Part shown: positions 46,942 to 58,124 of the stretch, in pieces
Layout of the letters: each line of letters opens with the position of its first letter
Numbering within the stretch: position 1 is the first letter of the stretch
DNA from: Laburnicola sp. R22_1
Lineage: Eukaryota; Ascomycota; Dothideomycetes; Pleosporales; Didymosphaeriaceae
Assembly: GCA_014281115.1 (NCBI GenBank)
Contig: JACONQ010000006.1
Location: 2,356,001-2,420,000, forward strand
Reading direction: 5' to 3'
DNA: 64,000 nt
Program-made: the position numbers and the translations under genes
The notes under the pieces: model-generated
The model's database searches: none
Told to the model about the DNA's origin: nothing
What the model saw: the letters and a program-made list of their open reading frames with translations, nothing else

Positions 46942-47459
46942 TTCGTGAGACTTGGGTAGCGTGGCGGTTAAGCGGTGGATAACGCATGCATGAGCATCAA
47001 TGGCATGAATGCTTCTTCGTCTCATACAATGAGGCCACAAAATTATCACTTCACTTCATGTGACTGCGGACTCGTCTTCCTTTAGCACAACACGTTTGCC
47101 TGTGCGTTACAGCTGAGACGGCGGATCTCTTTGGGTGACATGCAGGCGTTGAAGAGGTTGACTGCGCCGAAGGGGTACTCGGGCACCTTGTAAGCGCAAA
47201 AGTACCCTCAAAAGGACATATCACCGCTTAATTTTTGCCCTAGCTAGCTTGCCTTTATCGTATGGTACGGAGTCTTATCTCCCGAAAAGAAATTAAGTCC
47301 GGCCCCATATGGGTCTCTTCACCAGCAGGTGAAGATACTAGTATCACGTGGCGCACGCATAACCTTGGAACTGATCCCGGTAGAAGTTTTGTACTAGATA
47401 CCGGATAATAAAACCGATTGAGGGTGTGCCGTCGTCATTATACATCATTAAGTGCCTTT
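46942..47459. other. Spacer between DUF3638 gene and the LINE target site
   Basis: No gene is seen. At 47,303-47,345 lies one copy of a motif (GGGTCTCTTCACCAGCAGGTGAAG) that recurs near 54,450 and 55,000. Before the LINE arrived, this stretch was continuous with the TATA-bearing sequence at 53,422. Confidence 0.6.
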
Positions 47460-47473
47460 CACCTCTGTCGCGC
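47460..47473 (+). repeat. Target duplication of the LINE, left copy
   Basis: CACCTCTGTCGCGC, repeated at 53,408-53,421 after the LINE tail. Confidence 0.92.
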
Positions 47474-47617
47474 ACACACCCGACAACTCAAAACTCAAAT
47501 TCCGAGATTGGTATTTTCCATCAATTTTCCATCTGAATTTAGTTGAAACAGGCTGGATTTTGCGAACTCCAGCCTCCCTCCGCCCTCTACTCATTGCGCT
47601 ATTGCGTAGTAAGGAAA

Positions 47618-49374
47618 ATGGCAGAAACTACAGATTCTGCAGCGGCGGCTGAGGTAACCCCCAACCGCCAGCAGCCCCCCTCTGAGGGCTGCACCGGGCC
47701 AGGAGGACCCGAGTCCCCGAGACAGAACAATTTTCGCACCTCTAAGAGGTCCCGCGTGATGGATATCCGCGCGCCGGCACGCCTCCAACTCGGTGGTAGT
47801 GCGAACACCCAGGACAGGGCTGGAGCAGCAACAGCAGCAGCAACTGACGACGTCACCAGCGCAATCGCCCCTTATTTCGCCGCCGCTATATATGCTATTT
47901 AGAGGCGCAAGATCATCACTATAGCCTTAGCAGAGGCTATTGACAACTGTATGATAAGCTATAAGAGCCCTGAGGATGTGGGGATCGCGAACGACCTCCG
48001 GCGCCTGGTTATCTAGGCTATTACTACCTTAGTCACTAACACGGGCAGCAATACTAGTAGCCCGGCTAGCGACAGCAATAGCAGCGGCGCCTACTCGAGC
48101 GCCGCCCAACGCTCCCGCAAGACTTACGCAGATGCTGCTGCATCCTCCTTAAGGGAGAGCGACTATCCCACTTCTAGAAGTACGTCCTAAAGAGGACGTG
48201 CATGGGCATCACTAGCTTGCACCACACAGGCGCAACAAGACGACGACATCCGCATCCTACTTACGGTGCCTACCACAATCTGACTCCTTAACCTAGCACC
48301 AATGGCTATCTGGCAGGCCATCTGCAGAGCAATAGGACTTTAGATAACTAATATTCCCCAGGCCACAGCCACTAAGACAGGATGGGCACTAACCCCAGCC
48401 AATAAGACAATCCGCGACCAACTCATAGAGCAAGAAAACCAGGCTAAAATGATCCGTGCTATTAACAGTAATGGGGCTACCCTCCCGCAGAGGTGGCATA
48501 ACTACGCTGTTCAGAACGTCCAGTGCGCCTATAGGAGCCTTCTAGGGGAAGAAACTCCTATCACCCTACAAGACGTTGAGGCAGAGGCCGCTGCCCAGAC
48601 TAAGGTGCAGCCAATTAGCTGCCAGCCCTCTAGACACGGCCGTAACGAGAGAGGCCTAATTACCTGGGTTATCTCTTTCCTTAAACTAGTACAGTCCTTC
48701 CAACTCTTTGGAACTAGCGACTGGTCTAAGGAAATCATTAAGAAGGCGGCGATAGTACGACACAAAGACAGCTGCCAGGGCTACTGCAACCCCACAAAGT
48801 GTACGAAGGCTGCCAGGTGCGCTTACTGTGGAGAGAAAATCACAGGCCATGCCGGACCAGCGGGTGCAGAGTGCACCTACAAGGAGAAGTGCGTGAACTG
48901 CCAAGGACCCTATCAGTCTGGCCACAACACCTGCCCTGCAACCCCCCGGAGAGTGGACAGTAGGATTATTAAACCTACTAAGAAAGAGCTTATAGTGCTC
49001 TAACGCGCTAGACAACGCGCCTTTCAGCAGGTGCACAACCTAGTTAAGTAATAGGTACAACAGCTAGTGGAATAATAGCTCTCCTAGGAATCATTACTAG
49101 TCACGCAGGCAGCCCCCGCAGACTAGAACGGCATGCCCGCCACTATTAAAACCCGGAAAAAGCGTACAGCCCTCTAGGCCCTAACGCCGGCCAGGACACC
49201 GATTAACAGACAGAACTCTAGGCCAACTAGGAACGCCTCCTATCGAAGGTCTCTAAACCTGGCACAGCTATCTGCGCAGAGCGTAGACCCCCAGAACAGG
49301 CACACTGCCTTGTCCTAGGAAGTGGACTCGGATATGAACGATTCCTCCGCATTATGGTAGAATAACTACTAAAC
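47618..49374 (+). pseudogene. LINE ORF1, gag-like protein with zinc knuckles
   Basis: ATG 47,618 opens a frame that keeps its phase to about 49,374. It starts MAETTDSAAAAEVTP, has a Ser/Ala-rich middle, and near 48,770-48,960 carries three Cys/His clusters (CNPTKC, CAYCGEKITGHAG, CVNCQGPYQSGHNTC), the nucleic-acid-binding knuckles of Tad1-type ORF1 proteins. Around a dozen TAG/TAA/TGA codons interrupt it; the longest open piece is 48,449-49,003. Its end overlaps the start of ORF2 by about 20 bases in another frame. Confidence 0.87.
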
Positions 49375-52300
49375 TGGCGGCGCGCCCCTAAGAAGGCTAA
49401 GGACATACAGATTGGGTGGGTTAATGTGGGCAAGGGTTCGCCTAGCCACATTGCCGCCCTTGAAATAGCTTATAGCGAAGGAATCGATATCCTATGTATA
49501 TAGGAACTGTTCACATGTGTAGGCACACGAACCTCAACGCACCCCGGCTACACACACTACCCACTAGTGGAAGCGTGGGACGACCCAGCAGAATGGGTGA
49601 CCTAACGGCTAAGGGTGATAACGTACATCCAGAAAGGGGCAGGCCTCTGTATTATATATTAAAGGTCACTCTAGGACAGGGACCTACAGTAGATAGAAGT
49701 GAATGGCATATCTGTGCTAAACACCTACAGACAACCGCAGGCCCCACAGGTCCTGGACTACGTCACCCACCTGTCCCCCCTATCTTGTTATGTGGTAGGA
49801 GGGGATTTCAACGCCAAGCACAACACGTTCGAGCCTGGCGTCATCACATCACAAGGCGGAGCTGAACTCGCCAAATAGGCAGCTGAGAGCGGCATGGATT
49901 TTATTAGGGAGCCAGGCCAGGCGACGCATCGGGCGGGTCACGTTATTGACCTTATCTTCTCAAACATTCCTTTCGCAAGAACGGTAGTCCGACCAGACCT
50001 ACAATGCGGCTCGGACCACGTCACCCAGGTCACTACAATCCCAGGGCGTGGCCAACAATCCCTTGAACAATATCACTACTAGGTTCTGACAGACCAGCTA
50101 CCGAAGTTCGCTGGCATGGTAGCCTTAGGAATACACTAGGTCCCCAACCCTGCCAGCCTAACTAGTGATAAGCTGGAAGCATGCATAGACACTCTCACTC
50201 AGGTCATCGATGAGGGCATACACACGGCAGGGAAGGCCAATCGCGAGGCAGGGCGCTCTGCCCCCTAGTGGACGGACGAGTGCCGCGAGGCTCGCCGACA
50301 ACACCTACGCTCGATGGACGGACACACAGGTCGAGGACCCACAGACGCAACCCGTATCTTCTACACGGTCGTACGAAAGGTAAAAAGAGCCTACTAGCGG
50401 CACACTATAGACAACGTTGCGGATAACAAGGACCTTTATAAAATTATTGGCTAGCACCACCTTGAGCCCACTCGCCCAGACGCGCCACTAATTGTTAATG
50501 GCACGCCTATCTACGACGAGGAGAGGAAGGCCGAAGCCCTCCGCCAAGCCATCCTCTGCCGCTTTAACGCAGATGACGACCTAGCTGCACCTCCATCCCC
50601 ACAGGAAGGGCCTACCCTCCCATGGGACACATACCTCTTAATAGAAGAAGTAGAAAGGAATATTATCAGTGTCACTAGCACCTCACCAGGGCCAGATAGA
50701 GTCACAGTCAGGCTACTTAAAGTATGCTGGCATACTATTCAGGAGCGCGTCTGCGGTATCTTCCGCTGGTGCCTCCAACTCAGCTACTTCCCCCAGGCGT
50801 GGAAGCTAGCCGAAGTAACCATAATACCTAAGGTGGGCAAGAAGGATAGGAGCACCCTACAGGCGTTCCAGCCTATTGCCTTACTATCTTACTTTGGCAA
50901 AGGATTTAAGCGAATCATTGCTAGACGGATAGCCTGGACGGCAATGACAGAAGGGGTCCTTAGCTCACAGCACACAGGAGCCCTGTTGAAGAGGTCCGCG
51001 ATGGACATGGTCACAGCCTTCACGCATGACGTGGAGAGGGCCTTCGCCCGGGGGAAATGCGTGACCATGGTCACTATGGACGTACAGGGGGCGTTTGATG
51101 CCCTCCTAGTCAACCGACTGCTACACCGCATGAAGGCACAAGGCTAGGCCACTAAGGCTCTCTAGCTAACGAACAGTTTTCTCACAGAAAGGCGGGTGAG
51201 GGTCAGGCTAGGCAAATCGATCACCCCCACCCACCTAGTACAATGCGGCACTCCATAAGGCTCGCCACTTTTACTAGTACTATACACGCTATACCTTGCT
51301 GAACTTATAAAAGCTAGCGACAATCTACGCTTTAGATATGCTAATAACATTTGCCTCTATAGGGCAGCCCACACTCTAGAGGAGAGCAACCTCCTTGTCG
51401 CGAATAACGTCAGGGACGTCATATAGTGGGGAGACGACAACCAAGTGGCTTTCGCACCCGAAAAGATAGAAATAATACACCTCACCCGCTAGAGAGGGCC
51501 CGCAGCGCCACCCTGCGTAGTCAACAACACACTAACGATCCACCTAGTTATATAGGATCAGGACTCGCCACAGCAGCTAGCACTCTAATAGCTTAAAGTC
51601 TAGTTCGACCAAAAGCTCACATTTAAGCGACATATCGCCAAACGAGCTGCTAAGGCCCGCAAGGTGGCCCTTTATACTCGAAGCTTGGCCCGAACCACCT
51701 GCGGCCCCCCAGCGGCTTTATTGCGCAAGGCTGTTATCACCTGCATCGTCCCGCGACTACTCTATAGAGCAGAGGCGTGGTACAGGGGTCGCATAAAGCC
51801 CGCTCGCATACAACGACAGGCTCAGGCCGACGAGGTCAGCGCCAGGCTTAGAGACCACGTCGATATTGTCTATAAGACGCTGGCCCTCGCCGCATGAGGC
51901 GTCCTGCCCGTATACAGGACTACACCTACGGCCACACTATTCAGGGATACTAGTCTGCCCTTAGGCCTAGTTGCCCTTAAAAACGCAAAGCTCAGGTTTG
52001 CCGTACACCTGCAAACAATAGACAACAGACACCCCCTTACTGAGCGGGCACAGACCCCACAAATCTGGCGGGGCAGAGGCGCAGAAAGCCCACAGCAACC
52101 CAGGACTATCGTCGAGCGCGTTGGCTCACTTCTTGACCCAGTCCCAAGACCGGTCCTTATAAAACCTCACTACTCGCCTGACTGTTGGACAGACCCAACA
52201 GGGGGGGTAAAGAAGAGAGAAGCGGCTAAGGCTTTTAAAGAATGGTAGACACACCTCCTATGGGACGAAGTCACGGTTTTCTCTAACGGCTCGGAGCAGA

Positions 52301-53151
52301 GCCTCGAAGGGATTAAGCATGTTACGTACGGCTACGCCGTATACTAAGGCGGACGAGAAGTTGGCCTAGGCAGAGGCTCACTCAATGCACGCTCCCATGT
52401 GTTCAACGCAGAAGCTATAGGGGCATGGCGAGGGCTGGAGCACGTTATGCGCGATCCGGCCCTCCGCATACAACGAATCTGGATGTGCATTGATAGCACG
52501 TCAGTTATATGGTGCCTACAAGGGAACGCACCACCCTCTTCTTAGTGGGCCTTCCTCCAATGCCAACAGGTCATAGAGACGTTAGGCGTCTAAGTACGCT
52601 AGTCCCTAGGATATATGGGCATACAAGGAAATGAAAAGGCGAATCGCCTAGCGGACCTAGAGGCTTATAGCCCTCACCCTCTAGAACTACAAGCTGCCGA
52701 GCCCACAATCACAGGGCTACGGTCGGACGCCCAGATTAATCACCGCCTTGCGGAAATAGAATGGTGAAGACAACACAAGACGAAGCTCTCTATATAGTAC
52801 AATTAGTGGGGCCTATGCTACACAAGCACGGCTGCACTAGCGAAGCTTAGCCTTAGCCATCAAATCTTAGCTAAACTCTTGTCAACTAGGACTATGCACG
52901 GTGACTACGCCTGGTATCACAAGAAATTCAGACATAAGGACGCAACCCTTACCTGCGCATGCGGAAAAGAAAAGGCCCCTAGCCATCTAGTCCACTGCTG
53001 GAAAGCACGAAGATGCTTCGCCAGCTGGCCCTAGCGACCCAGCGGGCCTCCAACAAACGCCCGCGAGGGACAAAAGTACCTTCGGCAGCTCCTCAGCTGC
53101 CCAGAGGACTTCGCCGCCTTTCTTAAGCTGACCAGCTCTAATGGGGCTTAA
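49354..53151 (+). pseudogene. LINE ORF2, endonuclease-reverse transcriptase-RNase H
   Basis: One phase of about 1,266 codons, with no frameshift, spans an AP-endonuclease domain (GGDFNAKHNTFEPG near 49,800; GHVIDLIFSN; GSDHVTQV), the reverse transcriptase (FQPIALLSYFGKGFKR, near 50,868; MDVQGAFDALLVNRLL; YANN at 51,337-51,348 where FADD is usual), an RNase H domain (NGSEQSLEG near 52,287, with Asn where Asp is expected; GIQGNEKANRLADLEA) and a C-terminal Cys/His motif (CACGKEKAPSHLVHC). The catalytic Asp pair of the RT is Asn-Asn. Many nonsense codons confirm it is dead. Confidence 0.9.
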
Positions 53152-53386
53152 TTAAAGAAGCAAGTAAATATAACGTTCCCTTAGAGACAAGATCCTGCGC
53201 ACATAGGCGCTAGACTAGACTTCTTACTTTACTTGCACAGAGGAGTTTAGGAGAGTTAACAGGCTTTTATAGAGCAGCTATTGCACGACCTGTCTCCCCC
53301 TTACGGGGAGAGACGCGTCCCCCATGCCCCACGGGAGGCCTATGTAGATAAAGGCTCTCAGCCAAGTCTACTGGACGTAAATCAAT

Positions 53387-53408
53387 TCTATCTATCTATC
53401 TATCTATC
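53387..53408 (+). repeat. (TCTA)n tail of the LINE
   Basis: Five and a half TCTA units lie at the 3' end, directly before the target duplication. Confidence 0.9.
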
Positions 53409-53421
53409 ACCTCTGTCGCGC
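53408..53421 (+). repeat. Target duplication of the LINE, right copy
   Basis: CACCTCTGTCGCGC, identical to 47,460-47,473. Confidence 0.92.
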
Positions 53422-53489
53422 CTTAAAACTTTGACTCACGGCAAACGCACGTGCTGACTAACCACATGTCTTGGCGGCCTCCCCTGCGG

Positions 53490-53497
53490 TATATAAA
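53490..53497 (+). promoter_or_regulatory. TATA box of an unidentified transcription unit
   Basis: TATATAAA in a GC-rich setting, followed within about 25-60 bases by a pyrimidine-rich leader (CTCACAGCCTCTTCAAC and beyond), as in many fungal promoters. No convincing protein starts downstream. The first ATG after the leader is at 53,994, inside the repeat region, and a GTAAGT...ACAG intron could join them. The LINE sits about 70 bp upstream. Confidence 0.45.
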
Positions 53498-53667
53498 CCC
53501 CGCCTCCCCGCCCTTCTCACAGCCTCTTCAACTTTACTCGCACTTTTTACCTCTACCCCGCCCCTCGCTTCTCTTAACTTCATTTTTTCCCTCCTGCCTT
53601 CCCTCCCGCCGCCCCTCTTCACCAACAAACACGTTGGTTGTCACATCTGTCCCTTTCTGCCTCTCTT

Positions 53668-53800
53668 TCTGCCCTCCTATCCTTCTGCCCTCCTACCCTG
53701 CTGCCCTCCTACCCTTCTGCCCTCCTACCCTTCTGCCCTTCTACCCTTCTGCCCTCCTACCCTTCTGCCCTCCTACCCTTCTGCCCTCCTACCCTTCTGC
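53668..53800 (+). repeat. Pyrimidine minisatellite, ~16-bp unit, about eight copies
   Basis: Unit CTGCCCTCCTACCCTT with small variants. The strand is almost free of A and G. It keeps all three forward frames open, so the overlapping ORFs at 53,451-53,871 are a composition effect. Confidence 0.9.
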
Positions 53801-53908
53801 CTCCGTTCCCCCCAACCCCACCTCCAAGGCGTTCTATTTGTGTAAGTAGCAATCGCCGCACGCGCTTCTAAGGTTCCAGCTGACCCGCTCTCCAGTTTCT
53901 TCTTTAGC

Positions 53909-53931
53909 AAAAAAAAAAAAAAAAAAAAAAA
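53909..53931 (+). repeat. Poly(A) run of 23
   Basis: A homopolymer within what could be an intron (donor GTAAGT at about 53,842, acceptor ACTACAG after the run). It could also be the tail of an old retrocopy. Confidence 0.7.
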
Positions 53932-54426
53932 CTACAGGTGCTAATCCGAAACCCCGCTGAACGACGTTGTTCTACGACGGCTCAGTAAGCGAAATGGATA
54001 CGGGGCGATGTATGTCGTCGATAGTGGAGCCCCCAGCTAAGTGGGTTGGCAGCGGAGAGGGAACTTCTTGGGGAATAAAAAAAACTTCCCTGGGCAGTGC
54101 ACAGATGGTGTCGGAAAAGATTTTTTGACTTACCAATGCTATCTGTGTGGGGCCGCTGTAAAGTACAAATTGTACACTAACACGAAAAAAACAAGAAAAA
54201 AAACTAAATCCAGAAGAACGGTCGGACCCACCGTGTGCGCGGGAGAGGGGCGTACACCATCGTCGGCTTAGCTGAGGGAGGGTCTATAACTTGAATGATA
54301 TGTATTTTCTTCGAAGCTTCGTGGAGTGACGGTGATGCTCTCGTGACTGCTGTTCGTGATTGTTGTTAAGAATGTACTCGCTGGCGACCTGACCCTCAAG
54401 AACCGAGCCGCGTATAAAAAATTCGG

Positions 54427-55040
54427 CCCCGCCCTATACGAGTCCCCGGGGTCACCGGCAGGTGAAGCTACTATTGCACTATTCGCTTTACTTTGTAAGG
54501 ACTCAGGAAATTGTGGCGAGCGAGTTTAGCATTTCTCGTATTTCTTCGATATTTTGATGGGAGGTGCCGTCTCTCGGTCAGTTGCCATGTCTACTACTTG
54601 CACGTCTCTCGGCTTCAGAGCCTTTCTGCCATGAGTCCCCACTATATTCATCAGCGTGCGACTACCCCTATTCCAGCTCCACCCAGATTGCTCTTAGATG
54701 TTGCGAGCTTTGGCATTTCCGGTCGCCAAGGACTCTTTAGTCAGAGAACCGCAGACGCTCTGTACAAACTCTTTGGAAGTCGGGAACTCTATAAGGTCCA
54801 CGACACGGATAATCAATCCAATGAAGCTCCGAGGCTACGTGCAGACAAATTGGCCGAAACTGGCATAGGGTGAGAAATGCTGCGAGTCGAGGAACAGACA
54901 CTAGAAACCAATATATGAAGTGTAGCTGCGCTACATGAACTACACCGAGCAGTTGGGGAACTATGGTGAACGAGGCAACCAGGAAGGATAAACGGTGACA
55001 TCACCTGCTGGTGAGGAGACCCGTTTCGGATACCGGCGCG
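54427..55040. other. Candidate inverted-end segment with a small ORF
   Basis: The left end (GAGTCCCCGGGGTCACCGGC, then AGGTGAAG) and the inverted right end (GGGTCTCCTCACCAGCAGGT) are related, and 47,303-47,345 carries a third version. The shared core is close to a palindrome, so orientation is not certain. A TATAAAAA string lies just outside at 54,413. Confidence 0.35.
54631..54873 (+). CDS. Hypothetical small ORF or first exon, 80 codons
   Basis: It starts ATGAGTCCCCACTATATTCA and reads MSPHYIHQRATTPIPAPPRL onwards to GIG before TGA. A GTGAGA donor-like string follows at the same place, so it could be a first exon. The TATAAAAA at 54,413 lies 218 bp upstream. Codon composition is ordinary, no family is recognised, and it sits within repeat DNA, so chance is quite possible. 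Confidence 0.2.
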   Translation: MSPHYIHQRATTPIPAPPRLLLDVASFGISGRQGLFSQRTADALYKLFGSRELYKVHDTDNQSNEAPRLRADKLAETGIG

Positions 55041-56026
55041 TGCAGTGATGGCGGAATTCCACCTCAAACGCTCATATTGCGCCTGCGATGGCGCATGCGA
55101 AGATAATAGTAAGTGCCCCAAGAGTTTCTAGAGCCTTTGTTGTGTAAGGAAGGGAAGGTGCCATGGTTCCTTCCTGTGAGCCTCACAATGGCAAGCTCCG
55201 CAGTGGAAATTCTCTTGCCTTAGACCTGTTATCTCGGGGAAAAATTCATGCTGCAACTTATGTAAGCCTAAATACGTCACCTTGAGTACCTCGACCTGTC
55301 GCGAGCCTTCTTCACCTGGAATCTGTCCCGGGGTATCAACAAGGGCTGCTGACAAACTAGCGCGGGTTGGCAGGCACACTGCCGTATTTACTTCTCGCCC
55401 GCACCTGCCCTCCTTCTCTTCTCCACCCCACCCCACCCACAGTAGGCTCGCCAACGCTGCTGTCTCGTCAATAGGTGGGGTCCTACCTTATCAGCACCGT
55501 AAGTCGCTCGCGTCGTCCTCTCACTCACCCTGTGCTCTTGCTAACAATGTGTGCAGCAGCTGGTCGGGTATTAATACCAACAATTCAGGCCGGACTAGAC
55601 CGTCCAAAGTCTCTGTGGATGTTCTAGTCTTGCCACAACATCTGGGCGACATTGTCGCATTTGTGGAACCCGTCAGCGGAGTGGGATCTCTTCGGAGAGC
55701 GTGAGCGACGTCGACAAGTCTTTTTAACTTACGACTGCTGATAATGCGGGGCCGCTGACCCCCAGGAACGTAATATTATCATCTATGGAGCCTCGCGCGA
55801 CGCTCATGTCAAACGCTCCCTGGACAAAACAATCTGCGCTACATCGCAAGCTTATGTCGACAAGCGTAACTCACTTTGACGACTCGCGCGATTATCTCTC
55901 CAGGCAGTGCGAAACGACAACAAGCAACGGCCACGTACCTAGGGCGACTTGTTCCCACAGCATATTCCGCCTCGGCCTCGCGCCAGGTTATTCATACTCG
56001 ATTTTCAACACAGGCTTTCAGAAACC

Positions 56027-56215
56027 ACAGCAGGGTCGAGAAATGGTCGAAATCAGCAGGGTCAGAAAACGGTCGAAAGCAGCAAGGTCGACAAACGGTC
56101 GAAAGCAGCAAGGTCGACAAACGGACGAAAGCAGAAAGCAGCAAGGTCGCAAAACGGACGAAAGCAGCAGGACGAAAGCAGCAGGGTCGGAAAACGGTCG
56201 AAAGACATCAAGGAC
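56027..56215 (+). repeat. Purine-rich ~26-bp tandem repeat, about seven degenerate units
   Basis: Unit CGGTCGAAAGCAGCAAGGTC + GACAAA with variants GGACGAAAGCAG. It keeps three frames open at 55,785-56,381, which explains the Lys/Arg-rich ORFs there. Confidence 0.85.
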
Positions 56216-57030
56216 GAATCAGGATCAAAAACTAAATCAGGGTCGCTATTGCGATCCTATTCATCAAGACTTTTACCGTTTAGAGTCTTCGGTGCGCGGT
56301 ACGGTTTTGAAACGGCCGGGGCGACATGGTCGCATCAGCGGAACCCTTGACAGGGCGCGCCAGCGGAGAGGGATCTCCTAGCAGAGAGTGTGAGCGGCAC
56401 CGACAAGGCTTTTGACTTACGGCGGCCACTCATTCGGGGCCACTTGCGCACTCCAGAAGGCAGCATTTACCAAGACATCAGAAAAGAACCGGGACCCAAA
56501 AAGAAGGCAACTATCAGGATTTCAGAGAAGTACCAGCATTTCCAGGTGCTGCAAAGCCCCGGCTTACCAGTTTCTCAGAATTGTGTCATTCAGCGTTTTC
56601 GTGAATGCACAAGTTTGACTTAAAAGGCCGGGCGACATCGTCGCATAATGTGGACCCCTTGACAGGGTGCGTCAGCGGAGAGGGATCTCTTCATCGGAGA
56701 GTGTGAACGATGTCGACAAGAATTTTTGACTTCCGACTGCTGTTCATACGGGCCCGCTGGCATCAAGGGACATGATATTACCAGGATTTCAGAAAAGGAC
56801 CAGCATACCCCAAGACGAGCGACATCGAGGCTTTCAGTCGATGGCAAAGTCTTGGACACTCGCAGCCAAGAACAGGATATCAGAGAAGGACCAGCATATC
56901 AACAAAGCCTCTGCAGGTTTCGTTGGGGAATACTTGCGTTGTCCAAAGTCTCTATGGATAGCAACAGTCTTATCATTCAAAGCCATTGGGCGAGTCCATC
57001 CAGAGTTTCAGTGGATGGCAGGGCCTTGAA

Positions 57031-57632
57031 CGATTCACAGCCGAGCGATTCACAGCCGAGCGATTCACAGCCGAACCACTCACAGCCGAACCACTCACAG
57101 CCGAACCCAGCGTAGTCAACGTAGCGTAGTACGGTACGGTTGACCCTTATTGCTCTACGCTACAGCTTGTATAGACGCTACGTACGTATAGAAGCTGCTA
57201 AAAATGCTAGATTACACCCTATAATTATAGTACAGCCTAAAAAGCTCTTTATAGGCTGTAGGTGCTAAGCTCTTTCCTAATTAGGTAATTAGTAATTATT
57301 ATTTAGTGTTAAAGTTGTTAAAAAGTTATTTTTTTAGGAGATTAACTATAATCTAAGCTTATACTACACTAAAAAGGGCAAAAAAAAGGCAAAAAATAGC
57401 CTCCTAAAATATTAAAAGGTTATATTAAAATCTTATAAAAAGGCTTTTATAGAGCTATAACTACGCTGTAGAGCTATATAAACTATAGCTACGCTACAGC
57501 CTAGAAGCCAGCTACGTACATACGGCGTATGGGACATACTATAGGACGTAGTACTACGCGTAGTACGGTACGTTGACTTCGCTGGCCGAACCATTCACAG
57601 CCGAATCATTCACAGTCGAATCATTCACAGCC
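57031..57632 (+). repeat. 15-bp tandem repeat interrupted by a MITE
   Basis: Unit CGATTCACAGCCGAG or CCACTCACAGCCGAA, five copies to 57,106. It resumes at 57,586 with about three more. Confidence 0.85.
57107..57585. mobile_element. MITE-like element, 479 bp, AT-rich
   Basis: Inverted ends (CCAGCGTAGTCAACGTA at the left, inverted CCAGCGAAGTCAACGTA at the right) and the direct duplication CCGAAC on both sides (57,101-57,106 and 57,586-57,591) define it. It interrupts the 15-bp tandem repeat. The interior is strongly AT-rich with further internal GTAGCG/CGCTAC inverted motifs and no ORF. The duplication could be partly an effect of the flanking tandem repeat. Confidence 0.75.
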
Positions 57633-58124
57633 AATAGGATTTCAGGGAAATCATCAGGATACAGAGACGGACCAGCATTCATCGCAGTAATCATGGTCCA
57701 GGGAAGAATCAGCATACGGAGGGTCGCTACACAGTGTACGCCTCACGACCAAGGCATACCCCATCCAGCGTTTCAGTGGATGGCAAGCCCTGGTCAACGC
57801 ACAGTCACCATGATATCCACATTCTGAGTGAACACCAAAGGCCGCAGGGCGATGTCGTCGCATCTTGTGGGTACCTGTTTTCAGCACGTCCGCGGAGGGG
57901 AATCTTGGCCATGTAACTACTACATTCGCCAAGTGTGTGGGCGGTGTCGACAAGAAGTTTCGACTTACGAGGACTGTCCATGCGGGGGCCGCTGACACAA
58001 AGGAGGTTGCCTAAGCATAGTAGGCTTGTGGAGGACTCATTGTCTCGCTTGTGTAGCTAGCTAGTCAAATGTGATTTTCCACAAAATTCGCCTGTTTATG
58101 GTGCACGTGAATGTTGGGTCTGAC

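Larger units (their letters stand above)
47474..53407 (+). mobile_element. Tad1-type LINE (non-LTR retrotransposon), full length (~5.93 kb)
   Basis: A 14-bp duplication brackets the element. It contains a 5' leader of ~145 bp, two overlapping ORFs (gag-like with zinc knuckles; endonuclease-RT-RNase H) and a (TCTA)n tail in place of poly(A). Both ORFs keep their phase throughout and are damaged only by point changes. RIP is present but milder than in the left block. An element still carrying its 5' end is less usual than 5'-truncated LINE copies. Confidence 0.93.
54002..57996 (+). repeat. Degenerate array: five copies of a ~120-160-bp sequence plus satellites
   Basis: The copies are at 54,002-54,159, 55,644-55,759, 56,318-56,445, 56,629-56,760 and 57,846-57,996. 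Each has, in order, GGGCGAYATNGTCGCAT, a TGGAACCC-like block, AGCGGAGAGGGATCTC, a GTGTGAGCG/GTCGACAAG block, a T run running into TTTGACTTAC, and a GGGGCCGCTG end. Stretches between copies share a second unit (CAGGATTTCAGAGAAGGACC and GTTTCAGTGGATGGCA). No open frame is conserved across copies, so I read it as non-coding repeat DNA of unknown origin. Confidence 0.8.

Noticed and set aside
53451..53871. Three overlapping forward ORFs of 77-132 codons rich in Leu, Pro and Ser
   Set aside because: They follow from the pyrimidine minisatellite, which lacks stop codons in all three frames. None has other coding evidence, and the TATA box lies inside two of them.
55785..56381. Lys/Arg/Gln-rich ORFs
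   Set aside because: Produced by the purine-rich 26-bp tandem repeat. All three forward frames are open, and the reading is not shared by other copies of the array.
54002..57996. CRISPR-like array
   Set aside because: The organism is a fungus, the units are long, diverged and unevenly spaced, and there are no short identical repeats with unique spacers.
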